A DNA stretch of 64,000 nt from Dryomyza anilis (lineage: Eukaryota > Arthropoda > Insecta > Diptera > Dryomyzidae), in assembly GCA_951804985.1 (NCBI GenBank), contig OX638135.1, positions 43,290,324 through 43,354,323 on the forward strand, read 5' to 3'. The position numbers and the translations under genes are program-made. Under the pieces are notes generated by a model. That model saw nothing but the letters and a program-made list of their open reading frames with translations, was not told where the DNA came from and ran no database searches. Positions 23,414-34,700 of the stretch are shown here, piece by piece; within the stretch, counting starts at the first letter, position 1; every line of letters begins with the position of its first letter.

Positions 23414-24925
23414 GATCTTGTTTTTGATCTTTTTGATCTTTTTGATCTTTTTGATCTTTTTGATCTTGTTGATCTTGTTTTTGATCTTTTTGATTTTTTG
23501 ATTTTTTGATCTTTTTGATTTTTTGATCTTTTTGATTTTTTGATTTTTTGATCTTTTTGATCTTTTTGATCTTTATGATCTTTTTGATCTTTTTGATCTT
23601 TTTGATCTTTTTGATCTTTTTGATCTTTTTGATCTTGTTGATCTTGTTGATCTTGTTGATCTTGTTGATCTTGTTGATTTTGTTGATCTTGTTGATCTTG
23701 TTGATCTTGTTGATCTTGTTGATCTTGTTGATCTTGTTGATCTTGTTGATCTTGTTGATCTTGTTGATCTTGTTGATCTTGTTGATCTTGTTGATCTTGC
23801 TGATCTTGTTGATCTTGTTGATCTTGTTGATCTTGTTGATCTTGTTGATCTTGTTGATCTTGTTGATCTTGTGGTCTTGTTGATCTTGTTGATCTTGTTG
23901 ATCTTGTTGATCTTGTTGATCTTGTTGATCTTGTTGATCTTGTTGATCTTGTTGATCTTGTTGATCTTGTTGATCTTGTTGATCTTGTTGATCTTGTTGA
24001 TCTTGTTGATCTTGTTGATCTTGTTGATCTTGTTGATCTTGTTGATCTTGTTGATCTTGTTGATCTTGTTGATCTTGTTGATCTTGTTGATCTTGTTGAT
24101 CTTGTTGATCTTGTTGATCTTGTTGATCTTGTTGATCTTGTTGATCTTGTTGATCTTGTTGATCTTGTGGATCTTGTTGATCTTTTTGATCTTTTTGATC
24201 TTTTTGATCTTTTTGATCTTTTTGCTCTTTTTGATCTTTTTGCTCTTTTTGATCTTTTTGATGTTTTTGATCTTTTTGATCTTTTTGATCTTTTTGATCT
24301 TTTTGATCTTTTTGATCTTTTTGATCTTTTTGATCTTTTTGATCTTTTTGATCTTTTTGATCTTTTTGATCTTTTTGATCTTGTTGATCTTGTTGATCTT
24401 GTTGATCTTGTTGATCTTGTTGATCTTTTTGATCTTTTTGATCTTTTTGATCTTTTTGATCTTTTTGATCTTTTTGATCTTTTTGATCTTTTTGATCTTT
24501 TTGATCTTTTTGATCTTTTTGATCTTTTTGATCTTTTTGATCTTTTTGATCTTTTTGATCTTTTTGATCTTTTTGATCTTTTTGATCTTTTTGATCTTTT
24601 TGATCTTTTTGATCTTTTTGATCTTTTTGATCTCTTTGATCTCTTTGATCTTTTTGATCTTTTTGATCTTGTTGATCTTGTTGATCTTGTTGATCTTGTT
24701 GATCTTGTTGATCTATTTGATCTTGTTGATCTTGTTGATCTTGTTGATCTATTTGATCTTTTTGATCTTTTTGATCTTTTTGATCTTTTTGATCTTGTTG
24801 TTCTTGTTGATCTTGTTGATCTTGTTGATCTTGTTGATCTTGTTTATCTTGTTGATCTTGTTTATCTTGTTGATCTTGTTGATCTTGTTGATCTTTTTGG
24901 TCTTTTTGATCTTCTTGATCTTTTT
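23414..24925. repeat. Mixed block with 12-bp and serial 8-bp units
   Basis: It holds two 12-bp GATCTTGTTTTT units (23414-23425, 23471-23482) and then a cluster of 8-bp GATTTTTT units between about 23491 and 23550, the densest group of one-base slips in the window. V runs follow with a GATCTTGCT, an 8-bp slip beside a GGTC unit (near 23870) and GATCTTGTG (near 24165). The F run then carries two GCTC-type units (near 24224 and 24242) and a GATGTTTTT (near 24261), seen nowhere else together. Two GATCTCTTT units, the GATCTATTT pair, TATC units and GGTC (near 24896) complete it. The order resembles subunit alpha, so this looks like a diverged relative. Confidence 0.8.
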
Positions 24926-25069
24926 GATATTTTTGATATTTTTGATATTTTTGATATTTTTGATATTTTTGATATTTTTGATATTTTTGATATTTTTGAT
25001 ATTTTTGATATTTTTGATATTTTTGATATTTTTGATATTTTTGATATTTTTGATATTTTTGATATTTTT
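24926..25069. repeat. Run of 16 GATATTTTT units
   Basis: There are 144 bases of pure GATATTTTT with no GATC site, placed directly after GATCTTCTT and one F unit, the same position as the other long A runs. Confidence 0.95.
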
Positions 25070-27549
25070 GATCTTTTTGATCTTTTTGATCTTTTTGATC
25101 TTTTTGATCTTTTTGATCTTTTTGATCTTTTTGATCTTTTTGATCTTTTTGATCTTTTTGATCTTTTTGATCATTTGATCTTTTTGATCTTTTTGATCTT
25201 GTTGATCTTGTTGATCTTGTTGATCTTGTTGATCTTGTTGATCTTGTTGATCTTGTTGATCTTGTTGATCTTGTTGATCTTGTTGATCTTGTAGATCTTG
25301 TTGATCTTGTTGATCTTGTTGATCTTGTTGATCTTGTTGATCTTGTTGATCTTGTTGATCTTGTTGATCTTGTTTATCTTATTGATCTTGTTTATCTTGT
25401 TGATCTTGTTGATCTTGTTGATCTTGTTGATCTTGTTGATCTTGTTGATCTTGTTGATCTTTTTGATCTTTTAGATCTTGTTGATCTTTTTGATCTTTTT
25501 GATCTTTTTGAACTTTTTGATCTCTTTGATCTTTTTGATCTTTTTGGTATTTTTGATATTTTTGATATTTTTGATCTTTTTGATCTTTTTGATCTTTTTG
25601 ATCTTTTTGATCTTTTTGATCTTTTTGATCTTTTTGATCTTTTTGATCTTTTTGATCTTTTTGATCTTTTTGATCTCTTTGATCTTTTTGATCTTTTTGA
25701 TCTTTTTGATCTTTTTGATCTTTTTGATCTTTTTGATCTTTTTGATCTTGTTGATCTTTTTGATCTTTTGGATTTTTTTTAACTTTTTGATCTTGTTGAT
25801 CTTGTTGATCTTTCTGATCTTGTTGATCTTGTTGATCTTGTTGATCTTGTTGATCTTGTTGATCTTGTTGATCTTGTTGATCTTGTTGATCTTGTTGATC
25901 TTGTTGATCTTGTTGATCTTGTTGATCTTGTTGATCTTGTTGATCTTGTTGATCTTGTTGATCTTATTGATCTTGTTGATCTTGTTGATCTTGTTGATCT
26001 TGTTGATCTTGTTGATCTTGTTGATCATGTTGATCTTGTTGATTTTGCTGATCATTTTGATTTTTTTGATATTTTTGATTTTTTGATCTTTTTGATCTTT
26101 TTGATCTTTTTGATCTTTTTGATCTTTTTGATCTTTTTGATCTTTTTGATCTTTTTGATCTTTTTGATCTTTTTGATCTTTTTGATCTTTTTGATCTTTT
26201 TGATCTTTTTGATCTTTTTGATATTTTTGATATTTTTGATATTTTTGATATTTTTGATATTTTTGATATTTTTGATATTTTTGATATTTTTGATATTTTT
26301 GATACTTTTGATACTTTTGATCTTTTTGATCTTTTTGATCTTTTTGATCTTTTTGATCTTTTTGATCTTTTTGATCTTTTTGATCTTTTTGATCTTTTTG
26401 ATCTTTTTGATCTTTTTGATCTTTTTGATCTTTTTGATCTTTTTGATCTTTTTGATCTTTTTGATCTTTTTGATCTTTTTGATCTTTTTGATCTTTTTGA
26501 TCTTTTTGATCTTTTTGATCTTTTTGATCTTTTTGATCTTTTTGATCTTTTTGATCTTTTTGATCTTTTTGATATTTTTGATCATTTGATCTTTTTGATC
26601 TTTTTGATCTTTTTGATCTTGTTGATCTTGTTGATCTTGTTGATCTTGTTGATCTTGTTGATCTTGTTGATCTTGTTGATCTTTCTGATCTTGTTGATCT
26701 TGTTGATCTTGTTGATCTTGTTGATCTTGTTGATCTTGTTGATCTTGTTGATCTTGTTGATCTTATTGATCTTGTTGATCTTGTTGATCTTGTTGATCTT
26801 GTTGATCTTGTTGATCTTGTTGATCTTGTTGATCTTGTTGATCTTGTTGATCATGTTGATCTTGTTGATCTTGCTGATCATTTTGATTTTTTTGATATTT
26901 TTGATTTTTTGATCTTTTTGATCTTTTTGATCTTTTTGATCTTTTTGATCTTTTTGATCTTTTTGATCTTTTTGATCTTTTTGATCTTTTTGATCTTTTT
27001 GATCTTTTTGATCTTTTTGATCTTTTTGATCTTTTTGATCTTTTTGATCTTTTTGATCTTTTTGATCTTTTTGATCTTTTTGATCTTTTTGATCTTTTTG
27101 ATCTTTTTGATCTTTTTGATCTTTTTGATCTTGTTGATCTTTTTGATCTTTTTGATCTTTTTGATCTTTTTGATCTTTTTGATCTTTTTGATCTTTTTGA
27201 TCTTTTTGATCTTTTTGATCTTTTTGATCTTTTTGATCTTTTTGATCTTTTTGATCTTTTTGATCTTGTTGATCTTGTTGATCTTTTTGATCTTTTGGAT
27301 TTTTTTGAACTTTTTGATCTTGTTGATCTTGTTGATCTTTCTGATCTTGTTGATCTTGTTGATCTTGTTGATCTTGTTGATCTTGTTGATCTTGTTGATC
27401 TTGTTGATCTTGTTGATCTTGTTGATCTTGTTGATCTTGTTGATCTTGTTGATCTTGTTGATCTTGTTGATCTTGTTGATCTTGTTGATCTTGTTGATCT
27501 TGTTGATCTTGTTGATCTTGTTGATCTTGTTGATCTTGTTGATCTTGTT
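25070..27549. repeat. Block related to the left-edge HOR
   Basis: From the A run before it through GATCATTT (25169-25176), a private GATCTTGTA (near 25286), TATC units (near 25372), GATCTTTTA (near 25466), GGTATTTTT (near 25547), GATCTCTTT, TAAC cassette (near 25770), GATCATGTT and GATCATTTT (near 26050), the order matches positions 59-1260. Next come an 8-bp slip, F run, 11 A-type units (26220-26318, the last two GATACTTTT), F run, GATCATTT (near 26580), a V run with GATCTTTCT and GATCTTATT, GATCATGTT, F run with one V unit near 27130, and a GAAC cassette (27289) with a long V run to 27549. Confidence 0.82.
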
Positions 27550-30500
27550 GATCATTTTGATTTTTTTGATATTTTTGATCTTTTTGATCTTTTTGATCTT
27601 ATTGATCTTTTTGATCTTTTTGATCTTTTTGATCTTTTTGATCTTTTTGATCTTTTTGATCTTTTTGATCTTTTTGATCTTTTTGATCTTTTTGATCTTT
27701 TTGATCTTTTTGATCTTTTTGATCTTTTTGATCTTTTTGATCTTTTTGATCTTTTTGATCTTTTTGATATTTTTGATCTTTTTGATCTTTTTGATCTTTT
27801 TGATCTTTTTGATCTTTTTGATCTTTTTGATCTTTTTGATCTTTTTGATCTTTTTGATCTTTTTGATCTTTTTGATCTTGTTGATATTGTTGATCTTTTT
27901 GATCTTGTTGATATTGTTGATCTTTTTGATCTTTTTGATCTTTTTGATCTTTTTGATCTTTTTGATCTTTTTGATCTTTTTGATCTTTTTGATCTTTTTG
28001 ATCTTTTTGATCTTTTGATCTTTTTGATCTTTTTGATCTAGTTGATCTTGTTGATCTTGTTGATCTTGTTGATCTTGTTGATCTTGTTGATCTTGTTGAT
28101 CTTGTTGATCTTGTTGATCTTGTTGATCTTGTTGATCTTTTTGATCTTTTTGATCTTTTTGATCTTTTTGATCTTTTTGATCTTTTTGATCTTTTTGATC
28201 TTTTTGATCTTTTTGATCTTGTTGATCTTGTTGATCTTGTTGATCTTGTTGATCTTGTTGATCTTGTTGATCTTGTTGATCTTGTTGATCTTGTTGATCT
28301 TGTTGATCTTGTTGATCTTGTTGATCTTTTTGATCTTTTTGATCTTTTTGATCTTTTTGATCTTTTTGATCTTTTTGATCTTTTTGATCTTTTTGATCTT
28401 TTTGATCTTGTTGATCTTGTTGATCTTGTTGATCTTGTTGATCTTGTTGATCTTGTTGATCTTGTTGATCTTGTTTATCTTGTTGATCTTTTTGATCTTT
28501 TTGATCTTTTTGATCTTTTTGATCTAGTTGATCTTGTTGATCTTGTTGATCTTGTTGATCTTGTTGATCTTGTTGATCTTGTTGATCTTGTTGATCTTGT
28601 TGATCTTTTTGATCTTTTTGATCTTTTTGATCTTTTTGATATTTTTGATCTTTTTGATCTTTTTGATCTTTTTGATCTTTTTGATCTTTTTGATCTTTTT
28701 GATCTTTTTGATCTTTTTGATCTTTTTGATCTCTTTGATCTTTTTGATCTTTTTGATCTTTTTGATCTTTTTGATCTTTTTGATCTTTTTGATCTTTTTG
28801 ATCTTTTTGATCTTTTTGATCTTTTTGATCTTTTTGATCTTGTTGATCTTTTTGATCTTTTGGATTTTTTTTAACTTTTTGATCTTGTTGATCTTGTTGA
28901 TCTTGTTGATCTTGTTGATCTTGTTGATCTTGTTGATCTTGTTGATCATGTTGATCTTGTTGATCTTGCTGATCATTTTGATTTTTTTGATATTTTTGAT
29001 CTTTTTGATCTTTTTGATCTTTTTGATCTTTTTGATCTTTTTGATCTTTTTGATCTTTTTGATCTTTTTGATCTTTTTGATCTTTTTGATCTTTTTGATC
29101 TTTTTGATCTTTTTGATCTTTTTGATCTTTTTGATCTTTTTGATCTTTTTGATCTTTTTGATCTTTTTGATCTTTTTGATCTTTTTGATCTTTTTGATCT
29201 TTTTGATCTTTTTGATCTTTTTGATCTTTTTGATCTTTTTGATCTTTTTGATCTTTTTGATCTTTTTGATCTTTTTGATCTTTTTGATCTTTTTGATCTT
29301 GTTGATCTTTTTGATCTTTTGGATTTTTTTGAACTTTTTGATCTTGTTGATCTTGTTGATCTTTCTGATCTTGTTGATCTTGTTGATCTTGTTGATCTTG
29401 TTGATCTTGTTGATCTTGCTGATCATTTTGATATTTTTGATCTTTTTGATCTTTTTGATCTTTTTGATCTTTTTGATCTTTTTGATCTTTTTGATCTTTT
29501 TGATCTTTTTGATCTTTTTGATCTTTTTGATCTTATTGATCTTTTTGATGTTTTTGATCTTTTTGATCTTTTTGATCTTTTTGATCTTTTTGATCTTTTT
29601 GATCTTTTTGATCTTTTTGATCTTTTTGATCTTTTTGATCTTTTTGATCTTTTTGATCTTTTTGATCTTTTTGATCTTTTTGATCTTTTTGATCTTTTTG
29701 ATCTTTTTGATCTTTTTGATCTTTTTGATCTGTTTGATCTTTTTGATCTTTTTGATCTTTTTGATCTTTTTGATCTTTTTGATCTTTTTGATCTTTTTGA
29801 TCTTTTTGATCTTTTTGATCTTTTTGATCTTTTTGGTCTTTTTGATCTTTTTGATCTTTTTGATCTTTTTGATCTTTTTGATCTTTTTGATCTTTTTGAT
29901 CTCTTTGATCTTTTTGATCTTGTTGATCTTGTTGATCTATTTGATCTTTTTGATCTTTTTGATCTTTTTGATCTTTTTGATCTTTTTGATCTTTTTGATC
30001 TTTTTGATCTTTTTGATCTTTTTGATCTTTTTGATCTTTTTGATCTTTTTGATCTTTTTGATCTTTTTGATCTTTTTGATCTTTTTGATCTTTTTGATCT
30101 TTTTGATCTTTTTGATCTTTTTGATCTTTTTGATCTTTTTGATCTTTTTGATCTTTTGATCTTTTTGATCTTTTTGATTTTTTTGAACTTTATGATCTTG
30201 TTGATCTTGTTGATCTTGTTGATCTTGTTGATCTTGTTGATCTTGTTTATCTTGTTGATCTTGTTGATCTTTTTGGTCTTTTTGATCTTCTTGATCTTTT
30301 TGATATTTTTGATATTTTTGATATTTTTGATATTTTTGATATTTTTGATATTTTTGATATTTTTAATATTTTTGATATTTTTGATCTCTTTGATCTTTTT
30401 GATCTTTTTGATCTTTTTGATCTTTTTGATCTTTTTGATCTTTTTGATCTTTTTGATCTTTTTGATCTTTTTGATCTTTTTGATCTTTTTGATCTTTTTG

Positions 30501-31120
30501 ATCTTTTTGATCTTTTTGATCTTTTTGATCTTTTTGATCTTTTTGATCTTTTTGATCTTTTTGATCTTTTTGATCTTTTTGATCTTTTTGATCTTTTTGA
30601 TCTTTTTGATCTTTTTGATCTTTTTGATCTTTTTGATCTTTTTGATCTTTTTGATCTTTTTGATCTTTTTGATCTTTTTGATCTTTTTGATCTTTTTGAT
30701 CTTTTTGATCTTTTTGATCTTTTTGATCTTTTTGATCTTTTTGATCTTTTTGATCTTTTTGATCTTTTTGATCTTTTTGATCTTTTTGATCTTTTTGATC
30801 TTTTTGATCTTTTTGATCTTTTTGATCTTTTTGATCTTTTTGATCTTTTTGATCTTTTTGATCTTTTTGATCTTTTTGATCTTTTTGATCTTTTTGATCT
30901 TTTTGATCTTTTTGATCTTTTTGATCTTGTTGATCTTGTTGATCTTGTTGATCTTGTTGATCTTGTTGATCTTGTTGATCTTGTTGATCTTGTTGATCTT
31001 GTTGATCTTGTTGATCTTGTTGATCTTGTTGATCTTGTTGATCTTGTTGATCTTGTTGATCTTGTTGATCTTGTTGATCTTGTTGATCTTGTTGATCTTG
31101 TTGATCTTGTTGATCTTGTT
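27550..31120. repeat. 3.57 kb HOR, copy 1
   Basis: It starts at GATCATTTT and GATTTTTTT. Landmarks: GATCTTATT (near 27597), single A unit, two GATATTGTT units (near 27886, 27910), an 8-bp slip, GATCTAGTT (28037), alternating V and F blocks of 9-12 units, a TATC unit (near 28473), GATCTAGTT (near 28522), TAAC cassette (28862), GATCATGTT, GAAC cassette (29321), GATCTTATT and GATGTTTTT (near 29532-29550), GATCTGTTT (near 29727), GGTC, GATCTCTTT, GATCTATTT, GAACTTTAT (30185-30193), GGTC and an A run with one AATATTTTT. It ends in 59 F units (30392-30922) and 22 V units (30923-31120). The order recurs from 31121. Confidence 0.88.
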
Positions 31121-34100
31121 GATCATTTTGATTTTTTTGATATTTTTGATCTTTTTGATCTTTTTGATCTTTTTGATCTTATTGATCTTTTTGATCTTTT
31201 TGATCTTTTTGATCTTTTTGATCTTTTTGATCTTTTTGATCTTTTTGATCTTTTTGATCTTTTTGATCTTTTTGATCTTTTTGATCTTTTTGATCTTTTT
31301 GATCTTTTTGATCTTTTTGATCTTTTTGATCTTTTTGATCTTTTTGATATTTTTGATCTTTTTGATCTTTTTGATCTTTTTGATCTTTTTGATCTTTTTG
31401 ATCTTTTTGATCTTTTTGATCTTTTTGATCTTTTTGATCTTGTTGATATTGTTGATCTTTTTGATCTTGTTGATATTGTTGATCTTTTTGATCTTTTTGA
31501 TCTTTTTGATCTTTTTGATCTTTTTGATCTTTTTGATCTTTTTGATCTTTTTGATCTTTTTGATCTTTTGATCTTTTTGATCTTTTTGATCTTTTTGATC
31601 TTGTTGATCTTGTTGATCTTGTTGATCTTGTTGATCTTGTTGATCTTGTTGATCTTGTTGATCTTGTTGATCTTGTTGATCTTGTTGATCTTTTTGATCT
31701 TTTTGATCTTTTTGATCTTTTTGATCTTTTTGATCTTTTTGATCTTTTTGATCTTTTTGATCTTTTTGATCTTGTTGATCTTGTTGATCTTGTTGATCTT
31801 GTTGATCTTGTTGATCTTGTTGATCTTGTTGATCTTGTTGATCTTGTTGATCTTGTTGATCTTGTTGATCTTGTTGATCTTGTTGATCTTTTTGATCTTT
31901 TTGATCTTTTTGATCTTTTTGATCTTTTTGATCTTTTTGATCTTTTTGATCTTTTTGATCTTTTTGATCTTGTTGATCTTGTTGATCTTGTTGATCTTGT
32001 TGATCTTGTTGATCTTGTTGATCTTGTTGATCTTGTTTATCTTGTTGATCTTTTTGATCTTTTTGATCTTTTTGATCTTTTTGATCTAGTTGATCTTGTT
32101 GATCTTGTTGATCTTGTTGATCTTGTTGATCTTGTTGATCTTGTTGATCTTGTTGATCTTGTTGATCTTGTTGATCTTTTTGATCTTTTTGATCTTTTTG
32201 ATCTTTTTGATATTTTTGATCTTTTTGATCTTTTTGATCTTTTTGATCTTTTTGATCTTTTTGATCTTTTTGATCTTTTTGATCTTTTTGATCTCTTTGA
32301 TCTTTTTGATCTTTTTGATCTTTTTGATCTTTTTGATCTTTTTGATCTTTTTGATCTTTTTGATCTTTTTGATCTTTTTGATCTTGTTGATCTTTTTGAT
32401 CTTTTGGATTTTTTTTAACTTTTTGATCTTGTTGATCTTGTTGATCTTGTTGATCTTGTTGATCTTGTTGATCTTGTTGATCTTGTTGATCTTGTTGATC
32501 TTGTTGATCATGTTGATCTTGTTGATCTTGCTGATCATTTTGATTTTTTTGATATTTTTGATCTTTTTGATCTTTTTGATCTTTTTGATCTTTTTGATCT
32601 TTTTGATCTTTTTGATCTTTTTGATCTTTTTGATCTTTTTGATCTTTTTGATCTTTTTGATCTTTTTGATCTTTTTGATCTTTTTGATCTTTTTGATCTT
32701 TTTGATCTTTTTGATCTTTTTGATCTTTTTGATCTTTTTGATCTTTTTGATCTTTTTGATCTTTTTGATCTTTTTGATCTTTTTGATCTTTTTGATCTTT
32801 TTGATCTTTTTGATCTTTTTGATCTTTTTGATCTTTTTGATCTTTTTGATCTTTTTGATCTTTTTGATCTTTTTGATCTTTTTGATCTTGTTGATCTTTT
32901 TGATCTTTTGGATTTTTTTGAACTTTTTGATCTTGTTGATCTTGTTGATCTTTCTGATCTTGTTGATCTTGTTGATCTTGTTGATCTTGTTGATCTTGTT
33001 GATCTTGCTGATCATTTTGATATTTTTGATCTTTTTGATCTTTTTGATCTTTTTGATCTTTTTGATCTTTTTGATCTTTTTGATCTTTTTGATCTTTTTG
33101 ATCTTTTTGATCTTTTTGATCTTATTGATCTTTTTGATGTTTTTGATCTTTTTGATCTTTTTGATCTTTTTGATCTTTTTGATCTTTTTGATCTTTTTGA
33201 TCTTTTTGATCTTTTTGATCTTTTTGATCTTTTTGATCTTTTTGATCTTTTTGATCTTTTTGATCTTTTTGATCTTTTTGATCTTTTTGATCTTTTTGAT
33301 CTTTTTGATCTTTTTGATCTTTTTGATCTGTTTGATCTTTTTGATCTTTTTGATCTTTTTGATCTTTTTGATCTTTTTGATCTTTTTGATCTTTTTGATC
33401 TTTTTGATCTTTTTGATCTTTTTGATCTTTTTGATCTTTTTGGTCTTTTTGATCTTTTTGATCTTTTTGATCTTTTTGATCTTTTTGATCTTTTTGATCT
33501 TTTTGATCTCTTTGATCTTTTTGATCTTGTTGATCTTGTTGATCTATTTGATCTTTTTGATCTTTTTGATCTTTTTGATCTTTTTGATCTTTTTGATCTT
33601 TTTGATCTTTTTGATCTTTTTGATCTTTTTGATCTTTTTGATCTTTTTGATCTTTTTGATCTTTTTGATCTTTTTGATCTTTTTGATCTTTTTGATCTTT
33701 TTGATCTTTTTGATCTTTTGATCTTTTTGATCTTTTTGATTTTTTTGAACTTTATGATCTTGTTGATCTTGTTGATCTTGTTGATCTTGTTGATCTTGTT
33801 GATCTTGTTGATCTTGTTTATCTTGTTGATCTTGTTGATCTTTTTGGTCTTTTTGATCTTCTTGATCTTTTTGATATTTTTGATATTTTTGATATTTTTG
33901 ATATTTTTGATATTTTTGATATTTTTAATATTTTTGATATTTTTGATCTTTTTGATCTTTTTGATCTTTTTGATCTTTTTGATCTTTTTGATCTTTTTGA
34001 TCTTTTTGATCTTTTTGATCTTTTTGATCTTTTTGATCTTTTTGATCTTTTTGATCTTTTTGATCTTTTTGATCTTTTTGATCTTTTTGATCTTTTTGAT

Positions 34101-34700
34101 CTTTTTGATCTTTTTGATCTTTTTGATCTTTTTGATCTTTTTGATCTTTTTGATCTTTTTGATCTTTTTGATCTTTTTGATCTTTTTGATCTTTTTGATC
34201 TTTTTGATCTTTTTGATCTTTTTGATCTTTTTGATCTTTTTGATCTTTTTGATCTTTTTGATCTTTTTGATCTTTTTGATCTTTTTGATCTTTTTGATCT
34301 TTTTGATCTTTTTGATCTTTTTGATCTTTTTGATCTTTTTGATCTTTTTGATCTTTTTGATCTTTTTGATCTTTTTGATCTTTTTGATCTTTTTGATCTT
34401 TTTGATCTTTTTGATCTTTTTGATCTTTTTGATCTTTTTGATCTTTTTGATCTTTTTGATCTTTTTGATCTTTTTGATCTTTTTGATCTTTTTGATCTTT
34501 TTGATCTTTTTGATCTTTTTGATCTTTTTGATCTTTTTGATCTTTTTGATCTTTTTGATCTTTTTGATCTTTTTGATCTTTTTGATCTTTTTGATCTTTT
34601 TGATCTTTTTGATCTTTTTGATCTTTTTGATCTTTTTGATCTTTTTGATCTTTTTGATCTTTTTGATCTTTTTGATCTTTTTGATCTTTTTGATCTTTTT
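31121..34700. repeat. 3.57 kb HOR, copy 2
   Basis: It repeats 27550-31120 at offsets of 3.54-3.60 kb, including rare marks such as GATGTTTTT after GATCTTATT (near 33140), GATCTGTTT (near 33327) and AATATTTTT inside the A run (33927-33935). It differs in lacking the first GATCTAGTT, in run lengths, and in ending with 84 F units rather than F then V. The rare shared marks make it a recent segmental duplication rather than independent drift. Confidence 0.88.
33945..34700. repeat. Pure F tract of 84 units
   Basis: There are 756 bases of GATCTTTTT with no variant seen, bounded by the A run on the left and an 8-bp GATCATTT slip unit (34701-34708) on the right. The corresponding tract in the preceding HOR copy has 59 units. 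Confidence 0.92.
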
